From NCBI GenBank assembly GCA_963742865.1, contig CAVUNW010000072.1, positions 1-64,000 of the forward strand: 64,000 nt of DNA, written 5' to 3'. Positions within the stretch are counted from its first letter, which is position 1. Each line of letters starts with the position of its first letter. Source of the stretch: Bog-532 sp963742865. GTDB taxonomy: Bacteria; Actinomycetota; Actinomycetes; Streptosporangiales; Streptosporangiaceae. The position numbers were made by a program, and so were the translations under genes. Of the stretch, positions 19,247-26,841 are shown one piece after another. The notes beneath the pieces were generated by a model. It was not told where the DNA came from and made no database searches. It saw only the letters and a program-made list of their open reading frames with translations.

Positions 19247-19280
19247 GAAGCCCGCGGCTTTAAGCAAAGCCGCGGGCTTC
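19247..19280 (-). terminator. Hairpin downstream of the DUF1416 gene
   Basis: GAAGCCCGCGGCTT and AAGCCGCGGGCTTC form a perfect 14-bp stem around the six-base loop TAAGCA. It lies 13 bp beyond the stop of the DUF1416 gene on the minus strand. There is no following T-run, which is usual for actinomycete terminators. Confidence 0.75.
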
Positions 19281-19292
19281 GTATCCGGGTTA

Positions 19293-19619
19293 TTAAACGG
19301 TCACCTGAACCTTGGTGACCTTGCCGTATTCGGCGGAGACACTGCGGTCGGCGCGCGCTCCCCCGGGAGCGAGCACCAGGAGCTTCCAGGTGCCGGGCGC
19401 GGCGAAGAAGCGGAAACCGCCGTCCTCACCGAGCGGGACCTCGGCCACGAATTCGTCACCGGTGCCCAGCAGGCGGGCGTACCCGGTCGACACGGGGGCG
19501 TTGTCGCGCAGGACGTGGCCCTCCACGACGGCCTGGCTGCCGGCGTCGGTGGCCGCGGCCACCGACACGCCGCCCGCGGGCGCGCCGCAGCCGTCTGGGG
19601 TCTGGTTTGCGTCGGTCAT
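19293..19619 (-). CDS. DUF1416 protein (SseC-like)
   Basis: A 108-residue protein of the actinobacterial DUF1416 family, called SseC in mycobacteria and found directly after the sulfurtransferase SseA/CysA2. It has the family features DGCGAPAGG at the N-terminus, VEGHVLRDNAPV, YARLLGTGDEFVAEVPL and a beta-sandwich-like rest (FFAAPGTWKLLVLAPGG). Its ATG overlaps the sulfurtransferase TGA (ATGA, 19616-19619), so the two are translationally coupled. Its exact role in sulfur metabolism is not established. Confidence 0.88.
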   Translation of the reverse strand: MTDANQTPDGCGAPAGGVSVAAATDAGSQAVVEGHVLRDNAPVSTGYARLLGTGDEFVAEVPLGEDGGFRFFAAPGTWKLLVLAPGGARADRSVSAEYGKVTKVQVTV

Positions 19620-20458
19620 CGGGCATCTCCCAGCTCGATCGGGACGCCCACCAGCGACCCATATTCGGTCCACGATCCGTCGTAGTTCTTGACGTTCGGC
19701 TGCTCCAGCAGCTCGTGCAGGACGAACCAGGTGTGCGCGGAGCGCTCACCGATCCGGCAGTAGGCGATGGTGTCCTTGGCGAAGTCCAGCCCGGCCTCAT
19801 CGGCGTAGAGCGTGCGCAGCTCGTCGTCGGAACGGAAGGTGCCGTCCTCATTGGCCGCCTTGGACCAGGGGACGTTCCGCGCGGTGGGGATGTGCCCGCC
19901 GCGCTGCGCCTGCTCCTGCGGGAGATGCGCCGGCGCGAGCAGCCGCCCGGCGAACTCGTCCGGGGACCGCACGTCGACCAGGTTGCGCTTGCCGATCGCG
20001 TCGAGCACCTCGTCGCGCTTGGCCCGCAGGGCGGCGTCCTGCTCGGACGCCTTGTAGGCCGTGGCCGGGCGGTTCGGCACGTCGCGGGTCAGCTCGCGCG
20101 ACTCGAGCTCCCACTTCTTGCGGCCGCCGTCGAGGAGCTTGACGTTGTGGTGGCCGTACAGCTTGAAGTACCAGTAGGCGTAGGCGGCGAACCAGTTGTT
20201 GTTACCGCCGTAGAGGACGACCGTGTCGTCGTTGGAGATGCCGCGCTCGGACAGCAGCTTCTCGAAGCCGATCCGGTCAACGAAGTCCCGGCGCACCGGG
20301 TCCTGCAGATCCTTCTTCCAGTCGATCCTGATCGCGTTGGGGATGTGCCCCTTCTCGTAAGCGCTGGTGTCCTCATCGACCTCGACGAGGACGACACCGG
20401 GGTCACCGGCGTGCGCTTCCACCCACTCTGCGTCCACAAGGGCTTCGGAGCGGCTCAT
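19616..20458 (-). CDS. Thiosulfate sulfurtransferase (two-domain rhodanese)
   Basis: A 280-residue tandem rhodanese. The N-terminal inactive domain has HIPNAIRIDWKKDLQDP and VVLYGGNNNWFAAYAYW; the C-terminal domain has LVDVRSPDEFAG, GHIPTARNVPW and the active loop YCRIGERSAHTWFVL with the persulfide-forming Cys. This is the CysA2/SseA type of actinomycetes, moving sulfane sulfur from thiosulfate to acceptors such as cyanide, thioredoxin or MoaD-like carriers. The ATG at 20458 is chosen from the family start; the frame is open further upstream by chance. The order thioredoxin, DUF4395, sulfurtransferase, DUF1416 suggests one sulfur-handling unit. Confidence 0.9.
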   Translation of the reverse strand: MSRSEALVDAEWVEAHAGDPGVVLVEVDEDTSAYEKGHIPNAIRIDWKKDLQDPVRRDFVDRIGFEKLLSERGISNDDTVVLYGGNNNWFAAYAYWYFKLYGHHNVKLLDGGRKKWELESRELTRDVPNRPATAYKASEQDAALRAKRDEVLDAIGKRNLVDVRSPDEFAGRLLAPAHLPQEQAQRGGHIPTARNVPWSKAANEDGTFRSDDELRTLYADEAGLDFAKDTIAYCRIGERSAHTWFVLHELLEQPNVKNYDGSWTEYGSLVGVPIELGDAR

Positions 20459-20481
20459 ATCGTAAAACCTCCTGATGTGGA

Positions 20482-20910
20482 TCAGGCCGCCGCGCTTCGC
20501 TGAGACGGCCGGATCCGGCGAATGAACAGATACATCTGGCAGCCCAGGCAGAAATCGAACGCCGCATTTATGAACGCGGCGGCCAGGGCCAGGGCGGTAA
20601 AGGCGATCCCGACGCCGGTCAGGCCGACCGCGTAGCCGATCACGCCGATCGCGGCGGTGACCATCCCCACGCCCTGCGAGAACCGCGGTGGTGCCGCCGG
20701 CTCGAACCGCGACGGCGGCCCGAGGCGCGGGCGGACCAGGAACCGGTAAATCAGGGCGTAGGGCGCGTACCGCATCCCGGCGATCGCACCGACCGCGAAC
20801 ACCAGGGTCTGGGCGAGCAGCAACCAGACGCTGGCCGTGGCCAGGGCGAGGGCCAGCACGATCGTCGTGATGATCGCGCCAAATCTGGGCCCTCGGGCGT
20901 CGATGTCCAT
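20482..20910 (-). CDS. DUF4395 membrane protein
   Basis: A 142-residue protein with about four hydrophobic helices (AIITTIVLALALATASVWLLL and others), FSQGVGMVTAAIGVIGY, and the C-terminal FDFCLGCQMYLFIRR where a CxxC pair sits at the end of the last helix, a DUF4395 hallmark. It commonly lies between a thioredoxin and a thiosulfate sulfurtransferase in actinomycetes, as here. The CxxC suggests redox exchange with the thioredoxin-like neighbour. It begins 23 bp upstream of the sulfurtransferase. Confidence 0.85.
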   Translation of the reverse strand: MDIDARGPRFGAIITTIVLALALATASVWLLLAQTLVFAVGAIAGMRYAPYALIYRFLVRPRLGPPSRFEPAAPPRFSQGVGMVTAAIGVIGYAVGLTGVGIAFTALALAAAFINAAFDFCLGCQMYLFIRRIRPSQRSAAA

Positions 20911-21209
20911 CGTTGTGCTCCTTGATGCTGGCGGCATACCCGATTGGCTCGCTGCGGCCTGCGCCCCGGTACAGGCATACGCCTGCCCCGATCAACGCGG
21001 CCAGCAGCAATGTGCGGGAGGCAGCAGCCCCAAGGGTGCCAAGGCGGCGGTCCAGCCGCCGGTTCAGCGCCCCGTGCGCAGGCTGCTAGCGCGGGACGGC
21101 CGACACAGCGCGGTCGCCACCCGGCAAAAGTCCACGGCGCGCCGCTTCGTCAGCATCTGCGCTATCCCGGAAAGCACGTAGACGATGGTATGCGGGGTCG
21201 GCGCGGCTG
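20911..21209 (-). other. 299-bp spacer inside the sulfur operon
   Basis: No firm gene. A minus-strand frame from a TTG at 21010 reads MLLAALIGAGVCLYRGAG, one hydrophobic stretch, and runs on in frame into the following genes without its own early stop. It could be a leader peptide or merely GC-rich open frame; nothing decides between them. Confidence 0.3.
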
Positions 21210-21665
21210 TCACTCCCCGGCCATCTGCCCGACCGCGGCGATGACGTCCGCCTTGCGCGGCTGGCCGCTCGCCTTGCGCGCGATTTCGCCCTCCGGGCCG
21301 AGTACCAGGACCGTCGGCGTGGACAGGATGTTCAGCCGGCGCACCAGGTCCAGCCGCGATTCGGCGTCGATTTCCACGTGCTGGACGCCGTCCACCATGC
21401 CCGCGACCTCGCCGAGGATCTGCCGGGTGGCCCGGCACGGGGCGCAGAAGGCGCTGGAGAACTGGACCAGCGTCGCCCGGGCGCCCAGATCGTGCCGCAG
21501 ATCCGCGGCGGTCAGGGTGTCACGCCCAGCCGGGAACGGCCCAGCCGTCCCGGAGGAATCCCCGGGCCGGGCGAGGCGCAGCTGGCCCTGCCGCCGGCGC
21601 CAGATCACGCCCAGCGGGGTCACCACGATCAGCACCGCGACCAGCGCGATCACTCCTGGGGTCAT
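21210..21665 (-). CDS. Membrane-anchored thioredoxin-like protein
   Basis: A 151-residue protein. Residues 1-20 form one hydrophobic anchor (GVIALVAVLIVVTPLGVIW); the rest is a thioredoxin fold with the redox motif SSAFCAPCRATR and the cis-Pro segment LSTPTVLVLGPEG. It probably faces the outside or inside as a disulfide reductant for the DUF4395 and sulfurtransferase partners. ATG 21665 is taken because the anchor begins directly after it. Confidence 0.85.
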   Translation of the reverse strand: MTPGVIALVAVLIVVTPLGVIWRRRQGQLRLARPGDSSGTAGPFPAGRDTLTAADLRHDLGARATLVQFSSAFCAPCRATRQILGEVAGMVDGVQHVEIDAESRLDLVRRLNILSTPTVLVLGPEGEIARKASGQPRKADVIAAVGQMAGE

Positions 21666-21744
21666 ACCCCTAGAAAGCACGGGAACGCCGCGGGCATTCC
21701 GCATGACCGGGCCCGCATCGCCGTGGCCTCCCAGAGCAGCCCGT

Positions 21745-22467
21745 TCAGCGGGGCAGGAACGTAGCGAGCTGCCGGTTGCCGGCGGTCACATCGAAACCCT
21801 GGACCTGTGACACCGGCACCCACGAGGAGCCGGGATACCAGGCCTCCGTGTCCCCCCGAGCCACCGTCCACCCGGCCGCGGCCAGGTGCACACCCTGCGC
21901 ATCGGTGACCCACAGCTGGCACGTCGTGCCCGTCGGCAGACCGTAGATCTGGACGTCCATCGCCGTGCCCCACCGCTCCTTGTTGTACCGGACCGTGGCC
22001 GTGATGCCGCTCAGCGCGCTGGTGGTCCGGGCCGTCTGCCAGCTCGCCGGCGGGGTGGACGCCACCGCGGACGGGGAGACCGGGGCCGGGCTGGACGCGA
22101 GGCGCAGGCCCGCCACGGCGCCGGCCGCGGCGATCACGACCGCCGCGGCGGCCGCGATGACCTGCCAGCGCCGGTTCCGGCGGCGCCGGGCCGCGGTCAG
22201 GCTCAGCAGGGACTCGACGAAGTCTTCCGGCGGAGCGGCGTCAGCGGGAAGCGGCTCGGCGTCCTCGCGCGAAATACGGCCGATCTCATCCGCGCTGACC
22301 CGGGACAGCAGAGCCGGGAGCCCGGCCAGGCCGGCCAGTTCGTCCCGGCACTCACGGCATCCCGTGATGTGCTTGTCCACCTGGGACCGTTCGGCGGGAT
22401 CGATCGCACCGAGCACGTAGACGCCGAGCGCCTGCCGTGTATCCGTGCACTCCCAAGCCGGCGTCAT
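21745..22467 (-). CDS. Anti-sigma factor with zinc-finger domain
   Basis: A 240-residue protein. The N-terminal anti-sigma domain has HITGCRECRDELAGL, the Hx3Cx2C zinc motif of ZAS proteins. A single membrane helix (VIAAAAAVVIAAAGAVAG, about residue 115-135) follows, then an extracellular beta-rich domain (anti-sigma-K type: YGLPTGTTCQLWVTDAQGVHLAAAGW). Its ATG overlaps the sigma stop (ATGA at 22464-22467). It should hold the sigma factor at the membrane until an external or redox signal frees it. Confidence 0.9.
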   Translation of the reverse strand: MTPAWECTDTRQALGVYVLGAIDPAERSQVDKHITGCRECRDELAGLAGLPALLSRVSADEIGRISREDAEPLPADAAPPEDFVESLLSLTAARRRRNRRWQVIAAAAAVVIAAAGAVAGLRLASSPAPVSPSAVASTPPASWQTARTTSALSGITATVRYNKERWGTAMDVQIYGLPTGTTCQLWVTDAQGVHLAAAGWTVARGDTEAWYPGSSWVPVSQVQGFDVTAGNRQLATFLPR

Positions 22468-23036
22468 GGCGCCAGTCCTCTCTCCTCCAGGGCAAGCTTG
22501 AGCGCCTTGAGCGCGTAGAAGGTGCGGGACTTCACGGTGCCCGAAGGAATCCCGAGGGTGGCCGCCGCCTCGGCGACGGAGCAGCCACGATAATAGGTCT
22601 CGATGATCACCCGGCGGTGATCGGGCCGCAGCGCCGCGAGCGCGTCGGCCACCGCCCACGACTCCAGCGCCCGGTCGGCATCGTCGGCCGCCGGCACGAG
22701 TTCCAGCGCGCCCTGGCCCACCTCGGGTGGCCGCGACTGCCGGGCCCGGTAGGCGTCCACGGCCAGGTTCCGGGCGACCGCGAACAGCCAGGGCCGGGCC
22801 GGCCGGTCAGCCAGCGCCTCCGGGTGCCGCCAGGCCCGCACGACCGTTTCCTGCACAAGATCCTCCGCTCGCTGCCGGTCACCTCCGGTGAGATGGAGCG
22901 CATAACGGAGGAGAGCGCCGCCGTGCTCGGCGTAGAGCGCCCGTATGTATGCCTCATCGGCTACCGCGCCTGGCTGGGCGGTGGATCCCGAGCCTGCCAC
23001 GTTATGGAGTACGCCTCCGGGCCCGGATCGGTTCAC
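22464..23036 (-). CDS. ECF RNA polymerase sigma factor
   Basis: A 190-residue group IV sigma factor. Region 2: YALHLTGGDRQRAEDLVQET and RPWLFAVARNLAVDAYR. Region 4: LRPDHRRVIIETYYRGCSVAEAAATLGIPSGTVKSR. It is of the kind paired with zinc anti-sigma proteins (SigK/SigL-like). The GTG at 23036 is the most upstream reasonable start; a later GTG is possible. The alignment with the family begins near DEAYIRALYAEHG. It is co-translated with its anti-sigma factor. Confidence 0.9.
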   Translation of the reverse strand: MNRSGPGGVLHNVAGSGSTAQPGAVADEAYIRALYAEHGGALLRYALHLTGGDRQRAEDLVQETVVRAWRHPEALADRPARPWLFAVARNLAVDAYRARQSRPPEVGQGALELVPAADDADRALESWAVADALAALRPDHRRVIIETYYRGCSVAEAAATLGIPSGTVKSRTFYALKALKLALEERGLAP

Positions 23037-23105
23037 GACACGCCGGCAAATTTCCGGGCCGCGATGCCGCGGGGCCGCTAGGGCCGGCCACCGGTGACCG
23101 TCCGG

Positions 23106-23798
23106 TCACGATCCGCTGGTGAACGCCACGTTCGCCGCGGACGCGCTGACCCGCACCCCGCCCGGGACGACGGTGACCGCGTTGATGCTCAGGTGCAGGG
23201 GCAGCCCCGTCACCGGGATGACGAAACGGAACCGGCCGGAGATCACGCTGGACAGGGCGCTGCTGCTGCCGGAGGCAACCGAGATACGCGTCGGTGTGAC
23301 GGCGATTCCCGAGCCAGTGGCCGCCAGCGATGCATCCGCCGAAACCGGCACCGTGATCCCCAGGTACGTCACGGTCCCCGCCAGCCGCAGGGCCCCGCCG
23401 TCCTGGCTGAGCTGCACCCCACGGGGCAGGCGGCTGCGCACGGACGAGAACGGCACCGTGCCGCTGCCGGCGACGTTCGCCGCCGTGATGCCGGATGGGC
23501 TGCGGCCGAACAGATCACTGAGCGGGGCCCGCACCCCGGTCAGCCGCGCGGTCAGGCCGTCGACGGTCACGCCGTTGGCACTCACCGATGGGACCGACAC
23601 GTCGATCTCGTGGTAGTTCCCGGAGGCTAGCTGCGTCAGGAAGGGGAGCCCGCGCACGCTGACGGAGGGCTTCGACGGCAGGTTGTACGCGGTCTGCACC
23701 CGGCTGGCGATCTCGCGGCCGGCGACCACGGCGCCGATCCGGTCGGCCGCCACCAGCAAGCCGACTCCGATGATGAGGACGACCAGGAGCTTGCGCAT
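23106..23798 (-). CDS. LmeA-family (DUF2993) phospholipid-binding protein
   Basis: A 230-residue secreted or anchored protein. An N-terminal hydrophobic segment (LLVVLIIGVGLLVAADRIGA) and the family pattern VVAGREIASRVQTAYNL, VRGLPFLTQLASGNYHEIDV mark DUF2993. In mycobacteria LmeA takes part in lipomannan elongation and binds phospholipids. It is on the same strand as, and upstream of, the sigma gene (69 bp gap); whether the sigma factor controls it is unknown. Confidence 0.85.
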   Translation of the reverse strand: MRKLLVVLIIGVGLLVAADRIGAVVAGREIASRVQTAYNLPSKPSVSVRGLPFLTQLASGNYHEIDVSVPSVSANGVTVDGLTARLTGVRAPLSDLFGRSPSGITAANVAGSGTVPFSSVRSRLPRGVQLSQDGGALRLAGTVTYLGITVPVSADASLAATGSGIAVTPTRISVASGSSSALSSVISGRFRFVIPVTGLPLHLSINAVTVVPGGVRVSASAANVAFTSGS

Positions 23799-23940
23799 CG
23801 GTACGGGAGCCTAACCGGTTCAGGCTGGCGTAAACCGGTCAATGGTTCCATTACGGTTCCATTACGGGGGGTGGGCCCCGGCGGCCTGCCGGTCCGGCCG
23901 CGCTCCGCCGGCCTGCCCGCTGCCCGTCTGCACCGGGGCG

Positions 23941-24207
23941 CTAGCCGCCCGCGAACGGCGGCAGAACCTCGATCACCGCCGTCTCGGCCAGCGTGATGTC
24001 CTGATGCGGCCGTACTCCGGCCGGGTGGCCGTCGATGAGAAAGGACGACCGGGCCAGCACGCCGCGCAGGCGCTCACTCCGCTCATGGTCCCGGCTGCGC
24101 AGCGCCGCGGACAGCGCGTCAGCGAGCGTGCCCGCGTCGAGCGACTCGGCGGCAACGCCCGCGGCGTCCTTGGCCGCCGCCCAGTAGCGAATGGTCACCA
24201 TGGCCAT
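23941..24207 (-). CDS. MoaD/ThiS-family sulfur carrier
   Basis: An 88-residue ubiquitin-fold protein ending in PPFAGG, the C-terminal Gly-Gly that is adenylated and thiocarboxylated. VTIRYWAAAKDAAGV is the usual MoaD opening and ITLAETAVIEVLPPFAGG the end. It carries sulfur for molybdopterin synthesis or a related pathway. Two ATGs six bases apart are possible starts; the upstream one is annotated. It may accept sulfur from the sulfurtransferase 3.5 kb away, which is inference. Confidence 0.88.
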   Translation of the reverse strand: MAMVTIRYWAAAKDAAGVAAESLDAGTLADALSAALRSRDHERSERLRGVLARSSFLIDGHPAGVRPHQDITLAETAVIEVLPPFAGG

Positions 24208-24319
24208 ATCGGCTATCCTCACTCACAATGGGATCCGGGCGGCGCTGCCCCCGGGTCCCTCTGTGTTTTAACAGGTTAGTGCCGGTGCGCTGAGCGCCGC
24301 GAAGGGGAGGTGGAACCGC

Positions 24320-25108
24320 TTGAGCGATCTGCTCCTGCTGACCGGGACACTTGAACCGTCCACGGAAGTGCTGCCCGCCCTTGGCTTGCTGCTGCATTCT
24401 GTGCGCGTCATGCCGCCGGAAGCCTCCGCGCTGATCGACGCTCCCGCGGGCGAAGTCGTCCTGGTGGATGCCCGGCGTGATCTGGCCCATGGTAAGAGCA
24501 TCTGCAGGCTGCTGCTCACCACCGGCCTGGACTGCCCGCTGCTCATCATCGTCACCGAGGGCGGCCTCGCGGCGGTGAGCGCCGACTGGGGCGCCGACGA
24601 CGTGGTCTTGAACACAGCCGGCCCGGCCGAGGTGGAAGCCCGGCTGAGGCTGGCGCTGGGGCGCCGGGCCCGGAACGCGGCCGCGGACGCCCCCGACGAG
24701 ATCAGGTCGGGCGACCTCACTATCGATGAGGCCACCTACTCCGCGCGGCTGCGCGGGCGGGCCCTCGACCTGACATTCAAGGAGTTCGAGCTGCTGAAGT
24801 TCCTCGCGCAGCACCCGGGCCGCGTCTTCACCCGGGCGCACCTGCTCCAGGAGGTCTGGGGGTATGACTACTTCGGCGGCACCCGGACGGTCGATGTGCA
24901 CGTCCGGCGGCTGCGCGCCAAACTCGGCACCGAGTATGAGGCACTGATCGGCACCGTCCGGAACGTCGGCTACCGCTTCGTGCCGTTCAAGGGCGCCAGC
25001 GACGACCAGCGGGACGGTCAGCCGCACGCGGGAGACGATGAACACGACACCGGACCCGAAGACGAATCCGGGCTCACCGACGCGGCCAGCCTCGACAGCG
25101 TTCAGTGA
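24320..25108 (+). CDS. glnR: Orphan OmpR-type nitrogen regulator GlnR
   Basis: A 262-residue atypical response regulator closely matching streptomycete GlnR: LEPSTEVLPALGLLLH, Asp50 in VVLVDARRDL, VTEGGLAAVSADWGADDVVL in the receiver-like domain, then ALDLTFKEFELLKFLAQHPGR and YFGGTRTVDVHVRRLRAKLG in the winged helix. GlnR controls nitrogen assimilation genes and works without a cognate kinase. The TTG start at 24320 follows GGGGAGG. The acidic tail (about residues 232-262) overlaps the start of mshD by 71 bp. Confidence 0.93.
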   Translation: MSDLLLLTGTLEPSTEVLPALGLLLHSVRVMPPEASALIDAPAGEVVLVDARRDLAHGKSICRLLLTTGLDCPLLIIVTEGGLAAVSADWGADDVVLNTAGPAEVEARLRLALGRRARNAAADAPDEIRSGDLTIDEATYSARLRGRALDLTFKEFELLKFLAQHPGRVFTRAHLLQEVWGYDYFGGTRTVDVHVRRLRAKLGTEYEALIGTVRNVGYRFVPFKGASDDQRDGQPHAGDDEHDTGPEDESGLTDAASLDSVQ

Positions 25109-25997
25109 TCAGGCGCTCCCCGGGGTATCGTCCGGCGCGCTGAGCCCCGCGCAGCGGGACGAGGTGCTCCGGCTGACCGCCGCGGCCAGCGCCAGCGACG
25201 CGGTAGCGCCGCTGTCGGAGCACGTCATGCTGCATCTGCGGTACGGCGGGACGGCGGGCCTCGACCTGACCACGGCCATGGCCGGGCACGTCGCCGGCTA
25301 CGCCTACCTGGAGGTCGATGATGCCGGCGTGGCCAGCGGCGAGCTGGTGGTCAATCCGGCTCACCGGCGCCACGGGGCCGGCCGGGCCCTGCTCGGCGCG
25401 ATGGCCGCTCAGGCCGGAGATCGGCCCCTGCGGGTATGGGCGCACGGCGACCTGCCGGCCGCAGCCGCCCTGGCGCAGGCCGCGGGGCTACACCGGGTTC
25501 GTGCGCTATGGCAGATGCGGCGGTCGCTGCGGGACCCGCTGCCGGAGCCGCCGGTTCCCGCAGACGTCACGCTGCGGACATTCGTGCCGGGGACGGACGA
25601 GGACGAATGGCTGCGGCTCAACGCCGCGGCGTTTGCCCATCATCCTGAGCAGGGCGCGTGGACCCGCGCCGACCTGGACATGCGTGAGCGCGAAGACTGG
25701 TTCGATCCGGCCGGGTTCTTCCTGGCCGAGCGGGGCGGGCGGCTCGTCGGGTTCCACTGGACCAAGGTTCACGACGCCGAGACGGGCGAGGTGTACGTGG
25801 TGGGCGTCGATCCGGCGGCGCACGGCGGTGGCCTGGGCCGCGCCCTCACACTGACTGGGCTGCGCTACCTGCGGGACGTCAGGAGCCTGACGGAGGTCAT
25901 GCTCTACGTCGACGAGTCCAACCGCGCCGCAGTCCGGATGTACGAGACGCTGGGATTCACCCGGTCGACCACGGACGTCATGTACGGAACCGGCTGA
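25038..25997 (+). CDS. mshD: Mycothiol synthase MshD (tandem GNAT)
   Basis: A 319-residue protein of two GNAT domains. The first has VAPLSEHVMLHLRYGG and VVNPAHRRHGAGRALLGAM; the second has WFDPAGFFLAERGGRLVGFHWTKVH, VVGVDPAAHGGGLGRALT and MLYVDESNRAAVRMYETLGF. It acetylates Cys-GlcN-Ins, the last step of mycothiol synthesis. The ATG at 25038 lies inside the end of glnR; because the conserved N-terminus (LSPAQRDEVLRL) needs sequence upstream of 25140, a start within or right at the glnR end is required. Presence of MshD marks a mycothiol-using actinomycete. Confidence 0.93.
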   Translation: MNTTPDPKTNPGSPTRPASTAFSDQALPGVSSGALSPAQRDEVLRLTAAASASDAVAPLSEHVMLHLRYGGTAGLDLTTAMAGHVAGYAYLEVDDAGVASGELVVNPAHRRHGAGRALLGAMAAQAGDRPLRVWAHGDLPAAAALAQAAGLHRVRALWQMRRSLRDPLPEPPVPADVTLRTFVPGTDEDEWLRLNAAAFAHHPEQGAWTRADLDMREREDWFDPAGFFLAERGGRLVGFHWTKVHDAETGEVYVVGVDPAAHGGGLGRALTLTGLRYLRDVRSLTEVMLYVDESNRAAVRMYETLGFTRSTTDVMYGTG

Positions 25998-26085
25998 CGA
26001 AGATTGCCGGCCGCCCTGAGGCCACGGCGGCGGCGTCCGCGGGCGGGGCCGGAAAGGGGCGGGGAGAAAAGCCGGGCGATGCGGC

Positions 26086-26268
26086 TCAGGCGATCCGGCC
26101 GAGTACCTTGACCGCCGGGCGCACGCCCAGAACCTGGTCCAGCTCCTCGTTGGTCAGCGGGCCGTCGCTGGCGGCCACCGCACCCAGAACCTCGGCGTAC
26201 AGCTCGATCTCGTCGAGAGCTACCCGGTCGTGAACACGCAGATCGACGTACTCTGGCACCGCGTTCAC
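26086..26268 (-). CDS. Small conserved hypothetical protein
   Basis: A 60-residue acidic protein (MNAVPEYVDLRVHDRVALDE and so on) convergent with mshD. It is predicted to be mostly helical and resembles short unannotated actinomycete proteins. GAGGTGAACGCG before the ATG gives a good ribosome site. No function is assigned. Confidence 0.65.
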   Translation of the reverse strand: MNAVPEYVDLRVHDRVALDEIELYAEVLGAVAASDGPLTNEELDQVLGVRPAVKVLGRIA

Positions 26269-26841
26269 CTCCGTCGCCGCTGACGCTCTACGCCTACATC
26301 CATCAGGCTACGCCGTACAGCGTCCCGCGCGCATGACCCAACAGGGCCATTCTGGGATCACCCTCCCGTGCGGTTTTGCCCACGCCCGGGGCAACAATTC
26401 CGCGAAGCGCCGCTATTCCGGCTGCCGATCCGGTAGAGAATCCTCCAGACGCGACCTTTCGTGACCTTTGTGCATGCACGAGCGCGGGCCGGAGAGCGTG
26501 CGCCGTCCGCGGCGTGGGCTGCCATGACGTTCTTCATGGCCCGCTACGAAGCGTGGCCGCATCTGAGCAGGTCAGCACGGACTTGGCAACTTTGTGCGAG
26601 TAAGCCGATCCGCAGCGTACGCCAGGGCCGCCCGCAGAGTGCTCAACACGGTGCATAACGGGGCACTTAGACGTTTCGGTTGCGCGAGAGGGTGCTTCGG
26701 GACAAGAGTCATGGCCGTACCGTTCCAGCCCACCCGTACAACCTTCCCGTAGCTATCCCGCGCCTGATGAGCTGGCCCGCGATAACGTGCCTACAGGATT
26801 ACTTTCCAGCACGCTCCCGGATATAAGGTCTTCGTGAAGCC
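26269..26841. other. 573-bp region without a supported gene
   Basis: Only short, unconvincing frames occur. It is slightly AT-richer than neighbouring DNA (for example 26720-26840) and must hold promoters for the divergent small gene at 26268 and the coiled-coil gene at 26842. No hairpin or repeat strong enough to name was seen. Confidence 0.4.
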
